From an uncultured Dialister sp. (GTDB taxonomy: Bacteria > Bacillota > Negativicutes > Veillonellales > Dialisteraceae), in the NCBI RefSeq assembly GCF_900541605.1, contig NZ_UQKJ01000090.1:1-7674 (forward strand): a DNA stretch of 7,674 nt. The letters run 5' to 3'. Below the pieces are notes generated by a model. That model did no database searches. It was not told where the DNA came from and worked only from the letters and a program-made list of their open reading frames with translations. A program made the position numbers and the translations under genes. Positions 1 to 5,295 of this stretch are shown piece after piece (position 1 is the first letter of the stretch; the number at the start of each line of letters is the position of its first letter).

Positions 1-56
1 TGTAGCGATTTTAAGGACAGATTCACTTATCATGCTGCCACCGCTCGAAATGACGA
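1..56 (+). repeat. Dispersed repeat D, copy 1 (cut by window start)
   Basis: This matches the last 57 bases of the 118-bp repeat at 258-375 and 4804-4921, with one single-base indel. It begins at the shared TGTAGCGATTTT and ends at the shared CGCTCGAAATGACGA. The remaining 5' part presumably lies before the window. It is non-coding and in the same orientation as the other two copies. Confidence 0.8.
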
Positions 57-101
57 GTTAGGGGTAGTGTCAGTTGGAATGGCAACGTAGTTTCGAATAT
101 A

Positions 102-131
102 CTCGATCTCGGTCTCGACCTCGATCTCATC
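102..131. repeat. Five-unit hexamer tandem repeat (CTCGAT-like)
   Basis: Five consecutive 6-bp units read CTCGAT, CTCGGT, CTCGAC, CTCGAT and CTCATC. It is the only array in the window with a 6-bp rather than a 7-bp period. It lies in non-coding DNA between repeat D copies 1 and 2. The rest of 57-230 holds no gene or other feature I can support apart from the heptamer array at 178-198. Confidence 0.7.
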
Positions 132-177
132 CAACGGAGGTTAGTGGATGGTGGCGCCGCAGGCTGACTCTCTTCCA

Positions 178-198
178 TCTATCGTCTATCTTCTATCG
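178..198. repeat. Heptamer tandem array (TCTATCG), 3 units
   Basis: Three 7-bp units TCTATCG, TCTATCT and TCTATCG are followed by a degenerate TCTCTTCG. The unit sequence is unrelated to the AGGAGTG arrays elsewhere in the window but has the same period and copy number. Confidence 0.75.
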
Positions 199-231
199 TC
201 TCTTCGACGGAGCCACTATCGTGGTTCATAA

Positions 232-259
232 GGCGGCGCTTTCAACAGAATCTGCGGCC
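232..259 (+). repeat. Degenerate copy of the GGCGGCGC hairpin repeat
   Basis: The left arm GGCGGCGC, preceded by TTCATAA as in the copy at 423, is intact. The right arm has decayed to GCGGCC after a 14-nt spacer, so it cannot form the full 8-bp stem. It directly abuts the start of the second D repeat. Confidence 0.5.
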
Positions 260-375
260 TATCGGGTTGTAATACCGTCACAGGCATTTACCAGAAAGAT
301 CTCTCGACTCGTCGAAGCTGTAGCGATTTTTAGAAATAGAGTCACATGGCATGCTCACACCGCTCGAGATGACGA
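258..375 (+). repeat. Dispersed repeat D, copy 2 (118 bp)
   Basis: This aligns without gaps over 118 bp to 4804-4921. My manual count is about 91 of 118 identities (77%). The most conserved blocks are the 5' CCTATCGGGTTGTAA, the central TCGAAGCTGTAGCGATTTTTA and the 3' end CGCTCGAnATGACGA. There is no open reading frame with plausible coding character. It is followed about 46 bp later by the GGCGGCGC hairpin, the same order as around copy 3. Confidence 0.85.
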
Positions 376-422
376 CTTGGGATGGAGGCATTCATGGGGT
401 AAGGCCCTACTGTATTTCATAA

Positions 423-450
423 GGCGGCGCTTCCCCATTTGTGCGCCGCC
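423..450. repeat. GC-rich hairpin repeat, 12-nt loop, copy 2
   Basis: A perfect 8-bp inverted repeat GGCGGCGC / GCGCCGCC separates a 12-nt loop. Flanks are AA on the left and ACC on the right, as at 4973-5000. It directly precedes a heptamer array. There is no T-run on either side, so it is not an ordinary terminator. Confidence 0.85.
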
Positions 451-456
451 ACCACC

Positions 457-477
457 ATTCCTCACTCCTCATTCCTA
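457..477 (-). repeat. Heptamer tandem array (AGGAGTG family), 3 units, inverted
   Basis: Three 7-bp units ATTCCTC, ACTCCTC and ATTCCTA run on the plus strand. Read on the minus strand they are the AGGAGTG/AGGAATG family found at 4491-4511 and 7613-7633. On that strand the array is followed by GGTGGTGG and the GC-rich hairpin, the same order as in the copy at 4491. Confidence 0.85.
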
Positions 478-486
478 ACTGTCCCA

Positions 487-500
487 GCCCCACCCGTTCG
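487..500 (+). repeat. Island-edge motif GCCCC(C)RCCCGTWCG, degenerate copy
   Basis: GCCCCACCCGTTCG lies just outside the heptamer array at 457-477. It resembles GCCCCCGCCCGTACG at 5213-5227, which also lies just outside a heptamer array and just before a gene terminator. A reverse-strand version occurs at 4465-4478. Confidence 0.45.
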
Positions 501-523
501 CACACTGCCCGTCCATCCCCACG

Positions 524-549
524 AAAAAAGCCCCTTTCGGGGCTTTTTT
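524..549 (-). terminator. Intrinsic terminator of the yacL-ispDF-gltX operon
   Basis: A perfect 11-bp inverted repeat, AAAAAAGCCCC / GGGGCTTTTTT, encloses a 4-nt loop. Read on the minus strand it gives a GC stem followed by six T, starting 9 nt after the gltX stop codon. The A/T symmetry means it could also stop transcription arriving on the plus strand. Confidence 0.93.
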
Positions 550-557
550 GCTGCATA

Positions 558-2018
558 TCAGCAGTATTTCAGGCTGTCCTGCAGGCGGGACAGGGATTTT
601 TCTTTTCCGAAGAGGGCCATCATTTCGTAGAGGCCCGGGCCTTTGGTGACGCCGGTCAAGGCGATGCGGACTGGTTCGAAGGCTGCTTTGCCTTTGATGC
701 CGGTTTCTTTCATGAGGGCGGAGAAGCATTTCTTGATGGACTGTTCATCGAATGTTTCCAGTCCCTTAAGGGCTTCTGCGAATTTGCGGATGATTTCGCC
801 GCTGGTTTCCTGTTTCATGATGGACAGAGCTTCGGGATCTGTCACTTCCGGCAGGTCTTCGAAGAAGAGTTTCACGTTTTCCGGTGCCTGGGCGCCGTAG
901 TAGAGGTGGTCACGGACGTACCAGACCACCTTGGTGAGCCAGTCTTTCTGTTCTGCGGAGAGGGGGCTCTTCACGTAGCCCGCTTTTTCGATGAAGGGGA
1001 GCGTGAGGTCTAAGAGTGCTTCGGGGGACAGTTTCTTCATGTACTGGAAGTTGATCCAGTTCAGTTTTTCGATATCGAAGACCGCGTCGTTGGAGGAAAC
1101 CCGTTTCATGGAGAACTGTTTGATCAGTTCTTCCCAGGTGAAGATTTCCTGTTCTCCCTTCGGTGCCCAGCCCAGGAGGGCCAGGTAGTTCACCATGGCA
1201 TCGGGGAGGTAGCCCATGTTCTTGTATTCGAAGACGGAGGTAGCGCCGTGGCGTTTGCTCATCTTCTTGTGGTCAGCACCGAGGATGAGGGAAATGTGGC
1301 CGAATCTGGGAATCGGATAGCCCAGGGCTTCATAGATGGCCAGCTGGCGGGGGGTGTTGGACAGGTGTTCTTCTGCCCGGATAACGTCGGTCACGCCCAT
1401 GAGGGAGTCATCGATAACGACGGCGAAGTTGTACACCGGGATGCCATCGGATTTCACGATGATGAAATCCCCTACGTTGGCTGCCTGGAATTCCACGTGG
1501 CCACGAACCATGTCATCGAAGGCAAAGACGCCCTCTTTACGGACTTTGAGGCGGATGACCGGTTTTCTTCCTTCCGCCTTGTACTGGGCGATCTGTTCTT
1601 CTGTCAGGTGGCGGCAGTGGTCGTCGTATACCGGGGTCTGGCCGGCAGCGACCTGTTTCTTACGGCTTTCTTCCAGTTCTTCTTCGCTGCAGTAGCAGTA
1701 GTAAGCCTTGCCTTCGTCCAGGAGGCGCTGTACTTCTTTCTTGTAGATGTCAAGCCGTTCTGTCTGGCGGTAGGGACCATTCGGGCCGCCGACATCGATG
1801 CCTTCGTCCCAGTCCAGGCCCAGCCATTTCAGGGAAGCCTTGATATTTTCTTCCGATTCCCGGGAGGACCGTTTCAGGTCCGTATCTTCGATGCGGACGA
1901 GGAGGGTGCCGCCGGCATGGCGGGCTACGAGCCAGTTAAATAAAGCGGAGCGGGCGCCGCCGATGTGGAACGGGCCTGTGGGGCTTGGTGCAAAACGGAC
2001 TTTCAGTTTCTTTTCCAT
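558..2018 (-). CDS. gltX: Glutamate-tRNA ligase
   Basis: Class I aminoacyl-tRNA synthetase of 486 residues, the usual bacterial length. It charges tRNA with glutamate using ATP in the cytoplasm. Visible motifs are the HIGH-type signature PTGPFHIGGARSALFN at residues 13-28 (HIGG 18-21) and the KMSKS-type KMSKR at 252-256. A zinc-site-like pattern has Cys108, Cys110, Cys135 and His137. The C-terminal anticodon-binding region ends in a typical GLYEMMALFGKEKSLSRL stretch. The start ATG shares one base with the ispDF stop codon (TAATG on the minus strand) and has AGGAGG about 8-9 nt upstream, so translational coupling is likely. It is the last gene of the operon, with a terminator 9 nt beyond the stop. 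In Firmicutes this enzyme often also charges tRNA-Gln for the GatCAB route. The sequence alone does not tell me which specificity applies here. Confidence 0.97.
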   Translation of the reverse strand: MEKKLKVRFAPSPTGPFHIGGARSALFNWLVARHAGGTLLVRIEDTDLKRSSRESEENIKASLKWLGLDWDEGIDVGGPNGPYRQTERLDIYKKEVQRLLDEGKAYYCYCSEEELEESRKKQVAAGQTPVYDDHCRHLTEEQIAQYKAEGRKPVIRLKVRKEGVFAFDDMVRGHVEFQAANVGDFIIVKSDGIPVYNFAVVIDDSLMGVTDVIRAEEHLSNTPRQLAIYEALGYPIPRFGHISLILGADHKKMSKRHGATSVFEYKNMGYLPDAMVNYLALLGWAPKGEQEIFTWEELIKQFSMKRVSSNDAVFDIEKLNWINFQYMKKLSPEALLDLTLPFIEKAGYVKSPLSAEQKDWLTKVVWYVRDHLYYGAQAPENVKLFFEDLPEVTDPEALSIMKQETSGEIIRKFAEALKGLETFDEQSIKKCFSALMKETGIKGKAAFEPVRIALTGVTKGPGLYEMMALFGKEKSLSRLQDSLKYC

Positions 2019-3184
2019 TAGTTACTCCTCCTGAATACGATGGCGGAAGCCATGGCCGCGATGCCTTCCCTGCGGCCTACAGCTCCCAGTTTTTCATTGG
2101 TAGTTGCTTTGATGCCCACATCCATGGGCGATATATCCAATATGCCGGCGATTCTTTCTTTCATGGCCGGAATATACTGGGCAAGTTTTGGTTTTTCGGC
2201 AATCACCGTGGAATCGATATTCCCTACGGTATAGCCTTCGTTTTCGATGATTTTCTTCACCTCTGCCAGAAGGCGGCTGCTGTCGGCCCCTTCGAAGCGG
2301 TCATCGGTGTCGGGGAAATAGTGGCCGATATCCGGGAGGCCGCAGGCCCCCAGAAGGGCATCCATGATGGCATGGAGCAGCACGTCGGCGTCGGAGTGGC
2401 CCAGGAGCCCTCCGGTGTCGGAAATCTTCAGCCCCCCAAGGTGCAGGGGCCGGCTGTCATCGAAGCGGTGAATGTCGTAGCCCTGGCCCACCCGGAAGGG
2501 GCAGCGGTCTTTCCGGAGCATCTGCCCCAGCCGTTCCATGTCTTCGGGGGTGGTGACTTTGAAGAATTTCTCCTTCCCCGGGATGAGCTGCACCGGGACC
2601 CCCAGTTTTTCCAGCACCGACGCATCGTCGGTGAAGGTACCTCCCCGGGCGAGGAAATCTACGGCCCGCTGGAACAGACCTGTCAGGGCGCCCTGGGGGG
2701 TCTGGGCCCGGAAAAGGCTGCTCCGTTCCGGCGTTTCCACGATGCGCCCCTCCTCCACCTTCTTGATGGTGTCGATGCAGGGCACTCCCACCGCCACGGC
2801 AGGGTTTTCTTCGGAAATGGCCTGAAAGGCTTCATCAATGGTTTCCCCATCCACCAGGGGCCGGGCCCCGTCGTGGACGAGGACTTTGTCGGAGTCCTTC
2901 GACACCAGGGAGAAACCGTTCTTCACGGATCCCGCCCGGTCTTCTCCCCCCTGGGCAAAGAGCACCTTCACCCGGTGGGGAATGGAAGAAACGATGGACT
3001 CAAAAACGGGCCGTTCTTCCGGTTTCGTCACAATGACCAGTTCCGAAAGGAGGTGGCTCTTGAATACGTTTCTCAGGGTATAGTAAATCAAAGGGTGGCC
3101 CTCACAGGTAAGGAGGAGCTTGTTCAGGGATGCCTGCATGCGGCTCCCGCTCCCTGCGGCCACCAGTATAAGACTATTGATCAT
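2018..3184 (-). CDS. ispDF: Bifunctional IspD-IspF enzyme of the MEP pathway
   Basis: Fusion of 2-C-methyl-D-erythritol 4-phosphate cytidylyltransferase (IspD) and 2-C-methyl-D-erythritol 2,4-cyclodiphosphate synthase (IspF), which catalyse non-consecutive steps of isoprenoid precursor synthesis. Numbered from ATG 3184 (388 aa), IspD spans about 1-224 with the CTP-binding VAAGSGSRM (8-16), VHDGARPL (103-110) and TDDASVLE (185-192). IspF spans about 230-388 with GYDIH (Asp237 and His239 as metal ligands), GHSDADVLLHAI (His271 the third ligand), DIGHYFPDTD and TTNEKLGAVGRREGIA. The start is uncertain: TTG 3202 has AGGA 10 nt upstream, ATG 3190 has no clear site, and ATG 3184 has a weak GGA and best fits the usual IspD N terminus. 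With ATG 3184 it overlaps the yacL end by 11 bases. The intervening enzyme IspE is not in the window. Confidence 0.94.
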   Translation of the reverse strand: MINSLILVAAGSGSRMQASLNKLLLTCEGHPLIYYTLRNVFKSHLLSELVIVTKPEERPVFESIVSSIPHRVKVLFAQGGEDRAGSVKNGFSLVSKDSDKVLVHDGARPLVDGETIDEAFQAISEENPAVAVGVPCIDTIKKVEEGRIVETPERSSLFRAQTPQGALTGLFQRAVDFLARGGTFTDDASVLEKLGVPVQLIPGKEKFFKVTTPEDMERLGQMLRKDRCPFRVGQGYDIHRFDDSRPLHLGGLKISDTGGLLGHSDADVLLHAIMDALLGACGLPDIGHYFPDTDDRFEGADSSRLLAEVKKIIENEGYTVGNIDSTVIAEKPKLAQYIPAMKERIAGILDISPMDVGIKATTNEKLGAVGRREGIAAMASAIVFRRSN

Positions 3185-4271
3185 TGTCATCCAGCTTTGC
3201 AAAAATCATTTTTCCTGCGGAGGTCTGCAGGACAGACGTAATAATGACCGGCACTTCCCTGCCGATGGCATGGCTGCCGTTTTCCACCACGATCATGGTG
3301 CCGTCTTCCAGGTACGCCACGCCCTGGTCCTCTTCCTTCCCCTGCTTCACGAGCTGCACGAAGAGCTGCTCACCGGGAATCACCGCGGGCTTTAAGGCGA
3401 TGGCCAGGTCATTGATATTGAGGACACTCACTCCCTGGAGCTCTGCCACCTTATTCAGGTTGTAATCGTTGGTGACGATTTTGTACCCCTTCTCCCGGGC
3501 CAGTTTCACCAGCTTCGAATCCACTTCCGTCATGTCTTCGAAATCGTCGGTGATGATGTGGAAATCTTTGCTGTTCTTCTTGATGTGGTTCAGGATATCG
3601 AGACCCCGGCGGCCCCGGTTCCGCTTCAGCACGTCGGAGCTGTCGGCGATCTTCTGGAGCTCTTCCAGCACGAATACAGGCACATAGAGGGGCCCTTCCA
3701 GGAAGCCGGTCTTATAGATATCGGCGATACGGCCATCGATGATGATGTTCGTATCCAGCAGCTTCCCTTCCTTCTTCGATTTCCCCTTCTTCCGGTCTGT
3801 TTCCGCATGGAGATGGAGCCAGCTGGCCATTTCCGATTTCTTGGAAACCGCCAGGTGCATACCCAGGTAGCCCAGGATAATGCTGAGGGCCACGGACACG
3901 TAAGGTCCGATATAGGGCACGCTGATAAAGGCGAGGCCCACCAGGTTCGCAATGATGAGGCCCAGGAACAGGCCCAGGGTGCCGGCGATGAGGTCCTGCA
4001 CCGACATGGCGGACAGGGACTTCTCCACCTTCGACGTGAAGGCAAAGAGACACCGGTTCAGGTACGGCGAAACAAAGCAGCCGAAAACAGCCCCCAGAAT
4101 GCCGCCCAGAAGCATGGCGCCCAGGGACATGAATGTCACGCCCAGGATCGTCTCCGTAAGGATCGAATTCGGCAGGAGCGCAGCCAGTACAGTCTCTCCC
4201 TGTCTGGATAATACGATACCTAGAACAGTAAAGAGCAATATGAATATTCCTCTTAGTATTTTTTCCGGCAT
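3174..4271 (-). CDS. yacL: Membrane-anchored PIN-TRAM domain protein, YacL type
   Basis: A 365-residue protein. The N-terminal ~142 residues contain four hydrophobic segments (about 4-21, 41-66, 94-116, 122-142), followed by a basic linker (KKGKSKKEGK, 161-170). A PIN nuclease-type domain starts at LLDTNIIIDGR. The expected acidic residues are present: Asp173, Glu204 (VLEELQ), Asp251 (EVDSKL) and Asp269 (TNDYN). A TRAM-like RNA-binding segment covers about 299-356. This is the architecture of Bacillus YacL, which sits just upstream of ispD and ispF, and the neighbourhood here matches. PIN domains are metal-dependent RNases in many families, but the substrate of YacL proteins is not established to my knowledge, so nuclease activity is inference. 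ATG 4271 has GAGGAA 7 nt upstream. It is the first gene of the operon, and its end overlaps ispDF. Confidence 0.92.
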   Translation of the reverse strand: MPEKILRGIFILLFTVLGIVLSRQGETVLAALLPNSILTETILGVTFMSLGAMLLGGILGAVFGCFVSPYLNRCLFAFTSKVEKSLSAMSVQDLIAGTLGLFLGLIIANLVGLAFISVPYIGPYVSVALSIILGYLGMHLAVSKKSEMASWLHLHAETDRKKGKSKKEGKLLDTNIIIDGRIADIYKTGFLEGPLYVPVFVLEELQKIADSSDVLKRNRGRRGLDILNHIKKNSKDFHIITDDFEDMTEVDSKLVKLAREKGYKIVTNDYNLNKVAELQGVSVLNINDLAIALKPAVIPGEQLFVQLVKQGKEEDQGVAYLEDGTMIVVENGSHAIGREVPVIITSVLQTSAGKMIFAKLDDNDQ

Positions 4272-4360
4272 CTTAAAATTCCTCAGCTAAAAATCCCATG
4301 TAACAAAAATCATCCAATCTGAATGTGAAAAGATAAAATTCCAGCCCTGCAGGCGGAATA

Positions 4361-4375
4361 ATGTAAACGCTTTTT
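4361..4375. promoter_or_regulatory. Possible catabolite-response (cre-like) operator
   Basis: ATGTAAACGCTTTTT matches the relaxed CcpA box WTGNAANCGNWNNCW at all fixed positions but one. It lies just downstream of the -10 elements of the yacL promoter, where binding would block transcription. Whether this organism has CcpA cannot be seen here. A chance match is quite possible. Confidence 0.25.
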
Positions 4376-4384
4376 CATCATTTA

Positions 4385-4393
4385 ATTATACCA
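4385..4393 (-). promoter_or_regulatory. Extended -10 element, second yacL promoter candidate
   Basis: TGGTATAAT on the minus strand is a perfect extended -10 (TGnTATAAT). No good -35 sits 17 bp upstream, since that space is occupied by the other TATAAT. A transcript would start near 4378 and give a yacL leader of about 105 nt. Confidence 0.5.
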
Positions 4394-4407
4394 AATCGGA
4401 TACCTAA

Positions 4408-4437
4408 ATTATACAGGATTTATGAAATTTTTATGAA
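4408..4437 (-). promoter_or_regulatory. Promoter of the yacL-ispDF-gltX operon
   Basis: On the minus strand a perfect -10 TATAAT (4413-4408) lies 18 bp downstream of TTCATA (4437-4432), which matches TTGACA at four of six positions. The surrounding DNA is AT-rich and no other promoter-like site lies closer to yacL except the tandem -10 at 4385-4393. The rest of 4272-4384 is an untranslated leader in which I recognise no riboswitch. Confidence 0.6.
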
Positions 4438-4490
4438 AATTCTGATGGCCGGCTGGCGGTCATGCGTACGGGCGGGGCTTTGGAAAAATT

Positions 4491-4511
4491 AGGAGTCAGG
4501 AATGAGGAGTG
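4491..4511 (+). repeat. Heptamer tandem array (AGGAGTG family), 3 units
   Basis: The units are AGGAGTC, AGGAATG and AGGAGTG, preceded by TT and followed by GTGGTG and a GC-rich hairpin. This is an inverted-orientation relative of the array at 457-477 and a same-orientation relative of 7613-7633. Confidence 0.85.
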
Positions 4512-4516
4512 GTGGT

Positions 4517-4542
4517 GCGCCGCATCAGAATAAAAGCGGCGC
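4517..4542. repeat. GC-rich hairpin repeat, 12-nt loop, inverted copy
   Basis: A 7-bp inverted repeat GCGCCGC / GCGGCGC has a 12-nt loop. Arm order is the reverse of the copies at 423 and 4973, consistent with the opposite orientation of the adjoining heptamer array. Confidence 0.75.
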
Positions 4543-4556
4543 GAGTTTTGTATTCA

Positions 4557-4602
4557 GCCGCTTCGCGGCAAATGCACCCCTGCTGTCAGCTTCGCTGACG
4601 GC
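4557..4602. repeat. Pair of hairpins with TTC triloops
   Basis: GCCGC-TTC-GCGGC at 4557-4569 is followed by GTCAGC-TTC-GCTGAC at 4585-4599. A G-T wobble extends the second stem to 4582-4602. Both have the same three-base loop. No T-run follows, and their role is unknown. Confidence 0.65.
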
Positions 4603-4620
4603 TCACCTTATTTTATAGTT

Positions 4621-4756
4621 AACCTCCCCCATCTATGGGGGAAAAGCAAGCGAACGGTGTTCGCAGGGAGCCGAAGGCGACTGAGAACACCGTGAGACGC
4701 TTTCCCAGCGAAGTCGGGGGTGGGCGAGTGCAGCGAGACGGAAGGGGGCTCTCGCT
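4621..4756. repeat. Multi-hairpin repeat element (CCTCCCCCAT type)
   Basis: The segment holds CCCCCA/TGGGGG at 4626-4641 and a long stem. That stem pairs AAGCG 4648-4652 with CGCTT 4698-4702 and ACGGTGTTC 4654-4662 with GAACACCGT 4685-4693, with a small GCC-GAA-GGC hairpin at its tip. AGCGAG 4733-4738 pairs with CTCGCT 4751-4756. It resembles the CCTCCCC-type palindromic repeats common between Firmicutes genes. It could be an RNA-level structure, but there is no promoter or gene attached. Confidence 0.6.
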
Positions 4757-4803
4757 AAAGTCGCTCTGATCATTTCCAGCTAACATCAGAAGCTGTTCTA
4801 AGT

Positions 4804-4921
4804 CCTATCGGGTTGTAACATCTTCATAGTCATTTACCAGGGAGATTTCGGGGCTCATCGAAGCTGTAGCGATTTTTAAAGACAGAGCCACTACGACGCT
4901 TACCACCGCTCGAAATGACGA
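4804..4921 (+). repeat. Dispersed repeat D, copy 3 (118 bp)
   Basis: Same length as copy 2 (258-375), about 77% identical by manual count and gap-free. It has the same downstream neighbour: a GC-rich hairpin about 50 bp further on. Copies 2 and 3 are direct repeats flanking the whole yacL-ispDF-gltX operon. Confidence 0.85.
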
Positions 4922-4972
4922 TGAACGTATGGATTCACACGGAAAAAAGTGGATTTTCGAGAGGAATCAAAA

Positions 4973-5000
4973 GGCGGCGCTTCTCAATCTGTGCGCCGCC
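4973..5000. repeat. GC-rich hairpin repeat, 12-nt loop, copy 4
   Basis: A perfect GGCGGCGC / GCGCCGCC stem of 8 bp has a 12-nt loop. The flanks AA and ACC are identical to the copy at 423-450, while most loop bases differ. Confidence 0.85.
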
Positions 5001-5040
5001 ACCTTCCCCTCGGACGAAGCCCGTTCCCCTTGAGCCACCT

Positions 5041-5053
5041 TGCCCGCAGGGCA
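5041..5053. repeat. Hairpin TGCCC-GCA-GGGCA
   Basis: A perfect 5-bp stem with a GCA triloop. A sister copy is at 5166-5178, and half-copies of the core GCCGCAGGC occur near 5076 and 155. It lies in non-coding DNA with no T-run. Confidence 0.6.
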
Positions 5054-5105
5054 TTCCCCCTCAGCCACTTTTCATTTGCCGCAGGCTATTGAGCTTTCCT
5101 AATAG

Positions 5106-5126
5106 CTAGTCACTAGAAGCTAGAAG
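5106..5126. repeat. Heptamer tandem array (CTAGAAG), 3 units
   Basis: The units are CTAGTCA, CTAGAAG and CTAGAAG. Same 7-bp period and copy number as the other arrays but a different unit sequence. Confidence 0.75.
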
Positions 5127-5165
5127 CCCCCACACGGTCGCATAGCTGTCAGCCATGCAACGCAC

Positions 5166-5178
5166 GGCCCGCAGGGCC
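5166..5178. repeat. Hairpin GGCCC-GCA-GGGCC
   Basis: A 5-bp stem with the same GCA triloop as the hairpin at 5041-5053, about 8 bp before the CTCAAGG array. Confidence 0.6.
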
Positions 5179-5185
5179 TGGTCAG

Positions 5186-5213
5186 CTCAAGGCTCAAGGC
5201 TGAAGGCTCAATG
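5186..5213. repeat. Heptamer tandem array (CTCAAGG), 4 units
   Basis: The units are CTCAAGG, CTCAAGG, CTGAAGG and CTCAATG, followed almost immediately by the right arm of the 13-bp inverted repeat (5215-5227). Confidence 0.8.
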
Positions 5214-5249
5214 CCCCCGCCCGTACGTACGCCGCTCATCCACATAAGA

Positions 5250-5282
5250 AAAAAACCGTGAACACAAAGTTCACGGTTTTTT
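5250..5282 (-). terminator. Intrinsic terminator of the MATE gene
   Basis: A perfect 14-bp inverted repeat AAAAAACCGTGAAC / GTTCACGGTTTTTT has a 5-nt loop. It starts 13 nt beyond the MATE stop codon and gives a stem plus six T on the minus strand. Being symmetric, it could work in both directions. Confidence 0.94.
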
Positions 5283-5295
5283 CATGCTGACCACG

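Larger units (their letters stand above)
4465..5227. repeat. Intergenic repeat island framed by a 13-bp inverted repeat
   Basis: CGTACGGGCGGGG at 4465-4477 is repeated perfectly in inverse orientation at 5215-5227. Just inside each arm lies a heptamer tandem array (4491-4511 on the left, 5186-5213 on the right). Between them are hairpins, one 118-bp repeat copy and another heptamer array. No convincing protein gene occurs in these 763 bases. The frame looks like a miniature element, but I see no target-site duplication, and the arms could simply be two copies of a dispersed edge motif. Confidence 0.5.

Noticed and set aside
74..478. 134-residue plus-strand ORF
   Set aside because: It runs through the hexamer array, a heptamer array, repeat D copy 2 and a hairpin. 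There is no ribosome site and the composition reflects the repeats.
1..520. CRISPR-like repetition
   Set aside because: The repeats are neither identical nor regularly spaced, and there are no cas genes. They are explained by the dispersed repeat modules.
1985..3241. 418-residue plus-strand ORF
   Set aside because: It is antisense to ispDF with no family resemblance. IspD and IspF motifs on the minus strand are decisive.
3558..4211. 217-residue plus-strand ORF
   Set aside because: A shadow of yacL, rich in Gln/His/Glu with no recognisable motif or ribosome site.
4915..5109. 64-residue plus-strand ORF in the island
   Set aside because: It spans the hairpin at 4973-5000 and short repeats, has no good ribosome site, and carries a repeat-derived Pro/Arg-rich sequence.
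4272..5249. tRNA, riboswitch or known small RNA in the 1-kb gap
   Set aside because: I looked for cloverleaf pattern, T-box and common riboswitch cores by eye and found none. The stems seen belong to repeat elements. A covariance-model scan would be the decisive test.
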